Source: Clostridia bacterium
GTDB lineage: Bacteria; Bacillota; Clostridia; Oscillospirales; Acutalibacteraceae
Assembly (NCBI GenBank): GCA_017521125.1
Contig: JAFXDV010000006.1
Location: 1-64,000 of the forward strand
Direction: 5' to 3'
Length of the DNA stretch: 64,000 nt
Shown here: positions 7,680-15,578 of the stretch, one piece after another
How positions within the stretch are numbered: the first letter of the stretch is position 1
Layout of the letters: each line of letters opens with the position of its first letter
Program-made: the position numbers and the translations under genes
Notes under the pieces: generated by a model
The model's input: the letters and a program-made list of their open reading frames with translations, nothing else
Database searches by the model: none
Told to the model about the DNA's origin: nothing

Positions 7680-8624
7680 ATGTTAGCAGTTATTATAGCG
7701 GTAATAATTTTAATTGTTCTTATTGCCAACATCAGAATAGTGCCGCAAGCACACGAGTTTGTTATTGAGCTTCTGGGTAAGTATAAGACAACTTGGTCTG
7801 CGGGTATCCACGTTAAAATTCCTGTTGTTGAACGAATTGCCAAAAGGGTAACCCTTAAAGAACAGGTGCTTGATTCTCCACCTCAGCCTGTTATTACAAA
7901 AGATAACGTAACAATGCAAATTGACACAGTTATCTATTATGCGGTTTATGACGCAAAGCTTTACGCCTATGGTGCAGTAAATCCTATTTCTGCCCTTTCA
8001 AATCTTGCGGCAACAACCCTTCGAAATATTGTTGGTGAACTTGAGCTTGACGGTACACTTACCTCACGTGATACCATAAATGCCAAAATGACCGAAATAC
8101 TTGACGAGGCAACAGACAAGTGGGGAATAAAAGTAAATCGTGTTGAACTTAAAAATATTATCCCACCTGCAGAAATTCAAAATGCTATGGAAAAGCAAAT
8201 GAAGGCAGAGCGTGACCGCCGTGAAACCTTGCTTCAGGCAGAGGGTCATAAAGCGGCAGCCATTACACGTGCCGAGGGAGATAAACAAGCAATGATTCTT
8301 GCTGCAGAGGGTGAACGTGATGCACGAATTGCCCGTGCCGAAGGTGAGGCAAAGGCAATTTATCTTTCTAAGAAGGCGGAGGCAGACGGTCTTCGTGAAC
8401 TAAAGAACGCACAGGTTGACGCTGCAGTTTTAGAAATGAAGAAATACGAGGCGCTTGTTGCATTATCAAACGGAAAAGCATCAAAAATTATTGTTCCAAG
8501 CGATGTGGTTGATATGACAAAAGCAAACGTTATTTTCTCTGAAACATCAGGTCTTGGCGACACAACACAGCCATCACCCGAAGCACCAAAACCCACAAAG
8601 AAAAAGGACCCATGTTGCGATTAA
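7680..8624 (+). CDS. SPFH/band-7 protein, paraslipin-like
   Basis: A 314-residue membrane-anchored scaffold of the stomatin/prohibitin/flotillin superfamily (QmcA/paraslipin branch). Residues 1-18 form one hydrophobic anchor. The SPFH domain follows (IRIVPQAHEFVIELLGKY; VTKDNVTMQIDTVIYYAV; ELELDGTLTSRDTIN). A long charged coiled coil rich in AEGE and RAEG repeats (about 175-245) drives oligomerisation. The C-terminus has a flexible P/T/K-rich tail ending in CCD. Such proteins organise membrane microdomains and can assist FtsH-type proteases. There is no NfeD partner next to it. The second of two close ATGs is used because it is eight bases from GGAG. Confidence 0.92.
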   Translation: MLAVIIAVIILIVLIANIRIVPQAHEFVIELLGKYKTTWSAGIHVKIPVVERIAKRVTLKEQVLDSPPQPVITKDNVTMQIDTVIYYAVYDAKLYAYGAVNPISALSNLAATTLRNIVGELELDGTLTSRDTINAKMTEILDEATDKWGIKVNRVELKNIIPPAEIQNAMEKQMKAERDRRETLLQAEGHKAAAITRAEGDKQAMILAAEGERDARIARAEGEAKAIYLSKKAEADGLRELKNAQVDAAVLEMKKYEALVALSNGKASKIIVPSDVVDMTKANVIFSETSGLGDTTQPSPEAPKPTKKKDPCCD

Positions 8625-8628
8625 TATA

Positions 8629-8657
8629 AAAAGCGAGGTGAATTTCACCTCGCTTTT
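8629..8657. terminator. Shared AGCGAGGTGAA hairpin, copy 3
   Basis: AAAAGCGAGGTGAA/TTCACCTCGCTTTT, lying between the convergent band-7 and hydrolase genes, so it can serve both strands. Confidence 0.88.
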
Positions 8658-8683
8658 ATTATTTACAAGTTAAATATAATGTT

Positions 8684-9820
8684 TTAATATGTAAGCTCAG
8701 GATTTTTATCAACCTCTTTAATGGGAATGTCGATTTTTTCTCCCAGAAGGTCGGCACGTATTGCACAGTAAATCCATGGGCGCAAGTGGCGGTTGGGTTG
8801 TTTGACCACGTGCTGCGAATGGTAGAAAGAGATGTTAAGCTCAGGGTCTACCGAAGCATAGGCACCTGCGGCACCGGCCCAACCAAATTCTTTATGGACG
8901 GCTTCTTTTCGAGGAGCACGCATTCCTAATCCGTAGCCGATGTTGGTGGTACCATAGGTGTACATTGAGCGTTGTTGGTCGGTGAGATAATCGGTTGCCA
9001 TCATGGCGATTGTTTCTTTCTTCAAAATCACGTCGCCGATACGCAAGGCTTCTAAAAACTTGATATAATCATCTACTGTAGAAACACAGCCACCGCCACC
9101 ACCGGCAAATTCTTTTCCAATGTGGCACCAGTAACGTAATATAGGAGAAAACTCACCGGTTTTATTATCGTATTGATAAAGCTTTGCAAAACCATCCCAA
9201 TCTTCCAAGGGGTGTAGGAAATCGGAATTAACCATTCCAAGTGGGTCAAAAATATGAGATTTCACATAGTTTTCAAACTTTTCTCCCGACAATACTTCAA
9301 CAAGTGCACCCAGTACGTCGTGGCTAAAGCTATATTTCCATCCCTCGCCGGGTTCGAACTCCAATGGGTTTTTGGCAAACATATTGACCGTCTCTACCGT
9401 GGGGCAGTTGTTGCCGGGGATGTTATAATACTCCTCAAGGAGAGGGGAGTGCATATCGTAACCCATACCCGAGGTCATCTGGAACAGTTGTATGATTTTA
9501 ATGGGGTTTTTCGCTTTTCGGATTCCGTCCTCCGTCTTTACGGTCATTTCCTTAAAAGCAGGTAAATAGTCGGACAAATTGTCATCTAATGAGAACATTC
9601 CCTTTTCCCAAAGTTGCATAGCTGCCGCACAGGTTAAGAGCTTTGAGCAAGAGAAAATGTGATGTTTTTCATTTCCCTTCATGGGAATCTTGTTTTCAAG
9701 ATCGGAATAACCGCCCATATGACGCAGGATGCATTCTCCATCCTTATAAACGACAAGGTCAAAACCGGGTATACCCAAATCCAAAAAATGTTGATATAAC
9801 GCCTTGGTTTGTTCAAACAT
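8684..9820 (-). CDS. Serine beta-lactamase-family hydrolase (class C-like)
   Basis: A 378-residue protein of the Beta-lactamase (PF00144) superfamily, which includes class C enzymes, D-aminopeptidases and esterases. The catalytic SxxK is in HHIFSCSKLLTCAA. A Y-S-F in GWKYSFSHDVLG occupies the YxN position, and GWAGAAG stands where KTG/HxG is expected. No signal peptide or membrane segment is seen, so it is probably a cytoplasmic esterase or peptidase rather than an antibiotic resistance enzyme. The start at 9820 has GGAGG seven bases upstream; the ATG at 9844 precedes that site. It lies 58 bp after the DeoR gene on the same strand, so they may be co-transcribed. Confidence 0.87.
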   Translation of the reverse strand: MFEQTKALYQHFLDLGIPGFDLVVYKDGECILRHMGGYSDLENKIPMKGNEKHHIFSCSKLLTCAAAMQLWEKGMFSLDDNLSDYLPAFKEMTVKTEDGIRKAKNPIKIIQLFQMTSGMGYDMHSPLLEEYYNIPGNNCPTVETVNMFAKNPLEFEPGEGWKYSFSHDVLGALVEVLSGEKFENYVKSHIFDPLGMVNSDFLHPLEDWDGFAKLYQYDNKTGEFSPILRYWCHIGKEFAGGGGGCVSTVDDYIKFLEALRIGDVILKKETIAMMATDYLTDQQRSMYTYGTTNIGYGLGMRAPRKEAVHKEFGWAGAAGAYASVDPELNISFYHSQHVVKQPNRHLRPWIYCAIRADLLGEKIDIPIKEVDKNPELTY

Positions 9821-9878
9821 AAATATTCCTCCAAATTTAATCATACGATTAGTTTATCATTAAAAACAAATCAACCTT

Positions 9879-10631
9879 TTACACAATAATAATTTTATTG
9901 CTGTCTTCTGATTGAAAATACTTATACACCTGTGTAGAGTTTGTGACAATATGGTCTAACTTTTGAATGGGAACTAAATTATAGGGCGTAGACAGCAAAA
10001 ATTTTGTTTCATCACAGATAAATACTGTTTTTTTAGATTGATTTATAGCAACCTTTCGAATTTGTGTTTCAGGTAATGATGGATCGGTAAGCATGCCCTT
10101 TTCATTGACTCCGTGACAGGAGAAAAAGAGGGTATCTATGTTAAACCTTTGTATAAAATCTTCCGCAAAGCTTCCGAAGTGAGCTAGTGAATTTTGGAAT
10201 ATTTCGCCACCGGTACAATAAGTTTTAATTCCTTTTTTAACCAACACCGTGGCGAGTGGAATTCCATTTGTGATTACAGTTATGTTCTTTTTTTCACTTA
10301 AAAACTCGGCCATTTGCAGCGTGGTTGTAGAAGAATCAATAAAAATGATATCATTATCATTTACCAACTTGGCGGCGGCACGGCAAAGAGCTCTTTTTTC
10401 GGTGGTGCGCACAGTCTTTCTGAAGTTGAGGGGCGCAACAATATGCTCTGATTGAATTTTTTTGGCTCCGCCATGACTTCTTGTAATCTGATTCCTGCGG
10501 TGGAGTTCTGCCAGATCTCGACGTATTGTAGGAAGACTTACATAAAGCATACGGCTTAGTTGTAATGCCGAAACATATTCCTCTTTTTCCAATATATCAA
10601 GTATTTTATCGTATCGTTCTTCTTTTAACAT
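9879..10631 (-). CDS. DeoR-family transcriptional regulator
   Basis: A 250-residue sugar-metabolism repressor. The N-terminal winged helix has the DeoR pattern (ERYDKILDILEKEEYVSALQ, VSLPTIRRDLAEL, RSHGGA). The C-terminal DeoRC sensor domain has the sugar-phosphate isomerase-like fold (DIIFIDSSTTTLQMAEFL, VITNGIPLA, CTGGEIF). I start at the ATG at 10631 because GGAGGTGA lies five bases upstream; the longer frame from 10784 runs across the divergent promoters. It is divergent from a HAD phosphatase and a glycerol-1-phosphate dehydrogenase-like gene, which it probably controls in response to a phosphorylated sugar or polyol. Confidence 0.92.
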   Translation of the reverse strand: MLKEERYDKILDILEKEEYVSALQLSRMLYVSLPTIRRDLAELHRRNQITRSHGGAKKIQSEHIVAPLNFRKTVRTTEKRALCRAAAKLVNDNDIIFIDSSTTTLQMAEFLSEKKNITVITNGIPLATVLVKKGIKTYCTGGEIFQNSLAHFGSFAEDFIQRFNIDTLFFSCHGVNEKGMLTDPSLPETQIRKVAINQSKKTVFICDETKFLLSTPYNLVPIQKLDHIVTNSTQVYKYFQSEDSNKIIIV

Positions 10632-10685
10632 AATTTCACCTCCAAATGAGCGTTTTTGATTGATTATCGACTTTTTAGCCACCCA

Positions 10686-10748
10686 TTGACAATCACTTTT
10701 GACCGTTTTATTATATAGTATGTGATTATATTTTGTCAATGATATAAT
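10686..10748. promoter_or_regulatory. Divergent promoter region between DeoR and HAD genes
   Basis: Plus strand: TTGACA (10686-10691), 17 bp, TATTAT (10709-10714). Minus strand: TTGACA (10734-10739) with a TATAAT about 18 bp downstream. The two promoters overlap face to face, and ATTATAT/ATATAAT arms near 10724-10748 form an imperfect palindrome that could be the DeoR operator. Confidence 0.55.
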
Positions 10749-10802
10749 TATTGAGGATGTGTTCAGCAGTTCAATAATTGCCATACGGAATAGAGGGTTA
10801 GA

Positions 10803-11594
10803 ATGAATTGTTTGGAAAAATTAAGATTATTCTTGCTTGATATGGATGGAACTATCTATTTAGACAATGAGTTGTTCAGCGGAGTAATCGAGTTTTTAGA
10901 GTATATCAAAAGTATCGGCGGCAGGTATATCTTTCTTACCAACAATTCATCAAACAGTGTTGATAAATATATAAAAAAGCTTGCCTCTTTGGGTATTACT
11001 GCCACGGCGGATGACTTTTTGACTTCTACTGATGCTACCATCCTTTATTTGAATAAAAAGGAATATAACAAGATATATGCGTTTGGTACAAATTCATTTA
11101 AGTCTCAACTAAATGATGCATCGTTGCCAATAATCGATAAGCTTGAAGATGGTATCGACTGTCTTTGTATGGGCTTTGATACAGAGCTTAGCTTTAAGAA
11201 GTTGGAAGATGCCTGTATTTTGTTGGGCAAGGGAATAGACTACATAGCGACAAATCCTGACTGGGTTTGTCCCACTTGGTACGGCTATGTGCCTGATTGT
11301 GGTTCTGTCAGCCAGATGCTATATAACGCAACAAAAAGAAAACCCATATTTATTGGAAAACCTGAACCTACAATGGTGCTTCTTGCAATGGAAAAAACAG
11401 GCTTTAATCGGGAAGAAACGGCATTGATAGGAGATAGATTATATACCGATATTGCCTGCGGTGTAAACGCAGGAATTAACAGTATCTTTGTGCTTTCGGG
11501 CGAAGGAACAATGGAAGACTTGGAAAAAAGTGATGTTAAGCCTGACTTTGTGTATGAGAACATAAAAGTGTTATATGAAGATATACGCAAATAA
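10803..11594 (+). CDS. HAD-IIA family phosphatase (NagD/AraL-like)
   Basis: A 263-residue cytoplasmic phosphohydrolase. The catalytic motif I LLDMDGTIYL is at residues 11-20 with nucleophile D13 and acid D15. Motif II lies in FLTNNSSN, and motifs III/IV in GKPEPTMVLLAM and IGDRLYTDIACG. The type-II cap between motifs II and III is that of NagD, AraL and phosphoglycolate/glycerol-phosphate phosphatases. Its neighbours point to a polyol or glycerol phosphate substrate: a DeoR regulator diverges from it and a glycerol-1-phosphate dehydrogenase-like gene follows 95 bp downstream. Specificity is inference. Confidence 0.9.
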   Translation: MNCLEKLRLFLLDMDGTIYLDNELFSGVIEFLEYIKSIGGRYIFLTNNSSNSVDKYIKKLASLGITATADDFLTSTDATILYLNKKEYNKIYAFGTNSFKSQLNDASLPIIDKLEDGIDCLCMGFDTELSFKKLEDACILLGKGIDYIATNPDWVCPTWYGYVPDCGSVSQMLYNATKRKPIFIGKPEPTMVLLAMEKTGFNREETALIGDRLYTDIACGVNAGINSIFVLSGEGTMEDLEKSDVKPDFVYENIKVLYEDIRK

Positions 11595-11629
11595 AAGAAA
11601 TGTTAAAATACCCGATTGTGTGGGATATG

Positions 11630-11657
11630 TTGACTGTTTTTTCGGATTTATTATAAT
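11630..11657 (+). promoter_or_regulatory. Promoter of the araM-like gene
   Basis: TTGACT at 11630-11635 and TATAAT at 11652-11657, 16 bp apart. The dehydrogenase can therefore be transcribed independently of the phosphatase. Confidence 0.7.
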
Positions 11658-11689
11658 AAATCGAAGAATATTTTAAAAGGGGTTGCAAA

Positions 11690-12955
11690 ATGGATATAAA
11701 TAATTTACTTAAGGGCGTTAGGTGCGAGTGCGGAAAGCATCACACTTGCGATATTGATTATGTATATATTGAAAGCGGTGCTATAAATCATCTGTCTGAA
11801 ATTTGCGAAAAGTATAATAATATTTTAATTGTTGCAGATGAAAACACCTTTGCGGCCGCAGGAGAAAAAACACTTTTGGCGCTTAAAAACAAAAAAACAG
11901 AAAGGGTTGTTTTTAGCGGCAAAGAAATTCTTGTGCCCAATGAAGCGGCAATAGAGACTGTAAGCGAAAACTTAAAAGACGCACAAATAATCGTGGGTAT
12001 CGGCTCGGGCGTTATTCAAGATTTATGTAAATATGTTTCTTTCTTCCATCAGATTCCTTATGTGATTGTTGCAACGGCACCTTCTATGGATGGCTATGCT
12101 TCAAACGGAGCTGCCATGATAACAGAGGGTATGAAGGTTACCTACCCTGCAGGACTTCCCGTAGCTATTATCGGAGATGTTGACGTTCTGAAAAACGCTC
12201 CGATTGAAATGATAAAAGCAGGCTATGGCGATATTATAGGAAAATTTTCGGCTCTTAACGATTGGAAATTAAGCCACCTTATAAACGACGAGTATTTTTG
12301 CGACTATATCTACAACTCAACCTACGAGCAGATTGAATCAACTCTTAATTTGGCAGAGGGTATTCTTGCACGTAATGAGGAAAGCATAAAAACCTTAATG
12401 GAAGGCTTAATCGTAATTGGAATTATGATGAGCTTTGCCGGTTCTTCACGTCCCGCTTCAGGCAGTGAGCATCATCTTTCTCACTATTTTGAAATAACCG
12501 GTATTATAAATGGCGAGGAGTATTTCCCCCACGGAATCGACGTTGCCTATTCAACCGTTATAACCTCTGAAATCCGAGAAAAGCTTTTGTCACAACCTTT
12601 TGGTGATAAAATTTATCGCCTCGGCAAAGAAGAGTACGAAAAGAAGATGCAAGAGGTTTATAAAGGGGTTGCAGGAGGTTGCATAGACCTTCAAAATAAA
12701 ATTGGAAACTATAAAGCAGACCGCCGAGATATTTACAAACAGAAAGAAACAGAGATAAAACAAATATTAGCAGAAGCTCCCACAGCCAAGGGAATCCAAG
12801 AAATGCTTTCTCTTGTGGGTCTTGATATTAAAGAGTTTTATGCTCTTTACAACAAGGAAAAAATCAATCAAGGAATTTTATATGCCAAAGACTTAAAAGA
12901 CCGATATACTGTTCTTTGGGTGAACTATGATTATTTTGGAGAAGAAAGAGAATAA
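11690..12955 (+). CDS. araM: sn-glycerol-1-phosphate dehydrogenase-like (AraM/EgsA family)
   Basis: A 421-residue metal-dependent dehydrogenase of the iron-alcohol dehydrogenase fold. It reduces dihydroxyacetone phosphate to sn-glycerol-1-phosphate with NAD(P)H. Landmarks: the nucleotide site VGIGSGVIQDLCKY, the substrate loop ATAPSMDGYAS, and metal ligands in GSEHHLSHYFE and FPHGIDVAYS. AraM makes G1P in Bacillus for heptaprenylglyceryl phosphate, but no PcrB homologue lies nearby. The C-terminus after residue 330 is a helical extension, and the length is within the family range. The start has AAAAGGGG upstream. A HAD phosphatase and a DeoR regulator upstream suggest a DHAP/G1P/glycerol module. 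Confidence 0.87.
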   Translation: MDINNLLKGVRCECGKHHTCDIDYVYIESGAINHLSEICEKYNNILIVADENTFAAAGEKTLLALKNKKTERVVFSGKEILVPNEAAIETVSENLKDAQIIVGIGSGVIQDLCKYVSFFHQIPYVIVATAPSMDGYASNGAAMITEGMKVTYPAGLPVAIIGDVDVLKNAPIEMIKAGYGDIIGKFSALNDWKLSHLINDEYFCDYIYNSTYEQIESTLNLAEGILARNEESIKTLMEGLIVIGIMMSFAGSSRPASGSEHHLSHYFEITGIINGEEYFPHGIDVAYSTVITSEIREKLLSQPFGDKIYRLGKEEYEKKMQEVYKGVAGGCIDLQNKIGNYKADRRDIYKQKETEIKQILAEAPTAKGIQEMLSLVGLDIKEFYALYNKEKINQGILYAKDLKDRYTVLWVNYDYFGEERE

Positions 12956-12988
12956 TTTGCTTTTATCCGTTCTTTTATGATTTTGTTG

Positions 12989-13059
12989 TATAATAAAACT
13001 GTCAAAACCTTAAAATCTTTAACCAAAAGTCTTGAAATTTATTTATTTAATGATAAAAT
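12989..13059 (+). promoter_or_regulatory. Promoter region of the creatininase-family gene
   Basis: TTGAAA (13032-13037) and TAAAAT (13054-13059) are 16 bp apart. An additional TATAAT stands at 12989-12994. Either could serve the gene starting at 13116. Confidence 0.5.
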
Positions 13060-13115
13060 AAATATGTAAGCAAAACTGAAAATTTTCAGACTTTAGATAA
13101 CAAGGAGACTTTTTT

Positions 13116-13853
13116 ATGCAAATGCTCGAAATGTTTTATGATGAAATTCAGGATGCCGTAGACCGCAACGTGCCTTTTATTATTCCCATTGGAACAATGG
13201 AATATCACGCACGTCACGCTTCCTGCGGAACAGACACACTAGTTGTTACAGGCTGCCTCAGAGAGCTTGAAAAGAGAAAAGAAATTGTTGTTTGCCCTCC
13301 AATCTGGTACGGTGTAGCTTCTTATGCAGTATGCGATGCTAAACCATCTCATTTCCACGTTGACGAGGACGTTTACGTAGATTATATTTATTGCGTTTTA
13401 AAATCAATGATTCAGGCAGGTCATAAAAATATTTATCTCGTTCCACATCATCAGACCGAGAATGCAGGACTAATGCCAATGACCATCGCTTGTCATAAAG
13501 CGGCTAAAAAGGTTACTATGGAATATATGGAAGAAAAGTTCGGCCGTGGTTGGTGGGGCAGTGACAATTATGCTTCCTACTATGAAGATTTAGGCAGCAA
13601 CGATGACCCATTCTCATACATTAAGGTTATTCCACTTATAGGTGCCGAGGCTCAGAAAAAATGTGGCGGTTTCGACCACGCAGGCAAATGGGAAACCTCT
13701 TTGCTTATGGGTACATATCCTGAGCTTGTTGACCTGTCACGTTGCGAGCGCAATACCGAATGGTTTGCCGAAAGTGCAAAAGAAGCAAGTGCCGAAATTG
13801 GTAAGCATATGGTTGAGTGCACTCTTGAATGGCTTTGCGAGGCTATAGTTTAA
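13116..13853 (+). CDS. Creatininase-family amidohydrolase
   Basis: A 245-residue member of the creatinine amidohydrolase superfamily (PF02633), whose members hydrolyse cyclic amides or lactams with a two-metal site. Metal ligands are visible in PIGTMEYHARHASCGTD (E29, H31, D40) and in the C-terminal DHAGKWETSL. The usual NGHGGN loop is replaced by VPHHQTENAG, so the active site is not standard and the substrate cannot be named. It has its own promoter, AAGGAG ribosome site and terminator, and stands alone between the araM-like gene and a membrane exporter. Confidence 0.82.
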   Translation: MQMLEMFYDEIQDAVDRNVPFIIPIGTMEYHARHASCGTDTLVVTGCLRELEKRKEIVVCPPIWYGVASYAVCDAKPSHFHVDEDVYVDYIYCVLKSMIQAGHKNIYLVPHHQTENAGLMPMTIACHKAAKKVTMEYMEEKFGRGWWGSDNYASYYEDLGSNDDPFSYIKVIPLIGAEAQKKCGGFDHAGKWETSLLMGTYPELVDLSRCERNTEWFAESAKEASAEIGKHMVECTLEWLCEAIV

Positions 13854-13859
13854 TAATGT

Positions 13860-13889
13860 AAAAGCGAGGTGAAATTCACCTCGCTTTTT
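13860..13889. terminator. Shared AGCGAGGTGAA hairpin, copy 4
   Basis: AAAAGCGAGGTGAA/TTCACCTCGCTTTTT after the creatininase-family gene; fourth member of the dispersed hairpin family. Confidence 0.9.
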
Positions 13890-13900
13890 CTTTATGGTAA

Positions 13901-13929
13901 TTTACTTTTTTTAATAGGTGTGATATAAT
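13901..13929 (+). promoter_or_regulatory. Promoter of the YeiH-family gene
   Basis: TTTACT at 13901-13906 and TATAAT at 13924-13929, spacer 17 bp. Confidence 0.7.
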
Positions 13930-13968
13930 AACTGTTGTATTTGGGTTAAATTTAAGGAGTCTTAAAAA

Positions 13969-14991
13969 ATGAAAACGCTAAAACTAATTCCGGGAATTAT
14001 ATTATCTCTTGCTATTGCCGTGCTGGCAACCTTTATAGAAAGCCTTTTACCAATTCACCTTATAGGCGGCGCAGTTATTGCAATGTTTTTAGGAATGATA
14101 CTTAATTATTTTCTAAAAGATACCGCAGTTTTCAAAACAGGCATCAAGTTTACAGCTAAAAAGATTCTTAAATTTGCCATTATTCTGCTAGGTCTTTCCC
14201 TTAACATTAACACTATTTTTAATGTAGGCAAAATGAGCCTTCTTGTTATGATTTTTACTCTTGCAACCTGTTTTGGCGGAGGCTATTTTATTGGGAAAGC
14301 ATTGGGGCTTAATTGGAAACTGTCAAACCTTATTTCTGCAGGTACAGGAATCTGTGGTGGATCTGCTATCGCGGCAATTTCTACCACTATAGATGCAGAC
14401 GACAACGATGTTGCTTATGCTATGTCAGCAACCTTCCTGTTTGATATGGCTATGATAATCCTTTTTCCCATTATGGGAAGAGCTATGGGTATGAGCGACA
14501 CTGCTTTTGGAATTTGGGCAGGAACTGCCGTTAACGATACCTCTTCGGTAGTTGCTACAGGATACGCCTTTTCCGATGCGGCGGGAGATTTTTCAACAAT
14601 GGTAAAACTCACTCGTACGCTGGCGATTATCCCCACGGTTTTAGTGTTTGCTTTAATTCAGTTGCGAATCAAGAAAAAGGAAGCCGTAACAGCCGAAAAC
14701 GGCGGCGCTGAGCTTAATTTTAGTATTAAAAAGATTTTCCCTTGGTTCATTTTAGGCTTTGTGGCAATGTCGGTGGTAGCAAGTGTATTGCCAATACCCA
14801 CTGCAGTAGTAGGTGTAACCAAAAAGGCAAGTAAATTCCTAATGGTAAGTGCCCTTGCGGCAATAGGACTTAATACATCATTTGCAGATATGAAAAAATC
14901 AGGCATTAAGCCAATGATTCACGGCTTTATAATATCGGCCTTGGTTGTAATTGTCGCACTTTTAGTAGAAATGGCAATGGGGCTTGTGTAA
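13969..14991 (+). CDS. YeiH/UPF0324-family putative sulfate exporter
   Basis: A 340-residue membrane protein with about ten hydrophobic helices, of the Cons_hypoth698 family (PF03601). Family hallmarks: AKKILKFAIILLGLSLNINT, the glycine-rich SAGTGICGGSAIAAI in the first half, and WAGTAVNDTSSVVATGYA in the second. Homologues are annotated as sulfate or sulfonate exporters and are often controlled by a LysR regulator; a LysR gene lies 580 bp downstream on the opposite strand. A GtrA-like gene follows on the same strand, 44 bp away. Confidence 0.88.
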   Translation: MKTLKLIPGIILSLAIAVLATFIESLLPIHLIGGAVIAMFLGMILNYFLKDTAVFKTGIKFTAKKILKFAIILLGLSLNINTIFNVGKMSLLVMIFTLATCFGGGYFIGKALGLNWKLSNLISAGTGICGGSAIAAISTTIDADDNDVAYAMSATFLFDMAMIILFPIMGRAMGMSDTAFGIWAGTAVNDTSSVVATGYAFSDAAGDFSTMVKLTRTLAIIPTVLVFALIQLRIKKKEAVTAENGGAELNFSIKKIFPWFILGFVAMSVVASVLPIPTAVVGVTKKASKFLMVSALAAIGLNTSFADMKKSGIKPMIHGFIISALVVIVALLVEMAMGLV

Positions 14992-15035
14992 AGGACAGCT
15001 GATTAGAGAGACTGTAAAATGATAGGAAGACAAAG

Positions 15036-15494
15036 ATGAATAGATTACTTGTATTAATCAAAAAAAATGAGGAGATAGTTTCTTATATCTTTTGGGGCAT
15101 TTTAACAACGGTTGTTAGTTGGTGCAGTTATTCTGCGTTAGTTTGGTTGTTTGATAGCTTGAAGCTTTCTGAAATGATTTCTGTTATTTCATCAAATATG
15201 TTTTCTTGGATAATGGCAATAGTATTTGCGTTTGTTACAAATAAAATGTTTGTTTTCAAAAGCAGAAGTTGGAAAAGAGAGGTATTAATACCCGAAACGG
15301 TAAAATTTATCTGGGCACGAGTTTTTACAGGTGTATTGGAGCTTGTCTTGGTTCCTTTTCTTGTTTTTGTAGGACTAAATCAGACAATATTTGGCATCCA
15401 AGGTATGCTATCAAAAGTTATTGTCACCATTCTTGTTATAATAGTTAATTATATCTTTTCAAAAAAATTTATTTTCAAAAAAGCTTCAAAATAA
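15036..15494 (+). CDS. GtrA-like small membrane protein
   Basis: A 152-residue protein with four hydrophobic helices and the GtrA pattern (SYIFWGILTTVVSWCSYSAL near the start, FAFVTNKMFVFKS in the middle, NYIFSKKFIFKK at the end). GtrA proteins are thought to move or present lipid-linked sugars used in cell-surface glycosylation. No glycosyltransferase is adjacent, so its partner is unknown. Confidence 0.87.
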   Translation: MNRLLVLIKKNEEIVSYIFWGILTTVVSWCSYSALVWLFDSLKLSEMISVISSNMFSWIMAIVFAFVTNKMFVFKSRSWKREVLIPETVKFIWARVFTGVLELVLVPFLVFVGLNQTIFGIQGMLSKVIVTILVIIVNYIFSKKFIFKKASK

Positions 15495-15543
15495 TGGGAT
15501 ATTGTATGTTTTTTTATAAGTGCCGTGAAGTTTATAAAACATA

Positions 15544-15578
15544 AAAAACAGAGAGGTTAAACCTCTCTGTTTTTTTAT
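15544..15578. terminator. Bidirectional terminator between gtrA and lysR
   Basis: AACAGAGAGGTT/AACCTCTCTGTT hairpin flanked by A- and T-tracts, between convergent genes. Confidence 0.88.

Noticed and set aside
8684-9820. True antibiotic beta-lactamase
   Set aside because: There is no signal peptide, the YxN and KTG positions are altered, and the gene is linked to a DeoR regulator; a general serine hydrolase is more likely.
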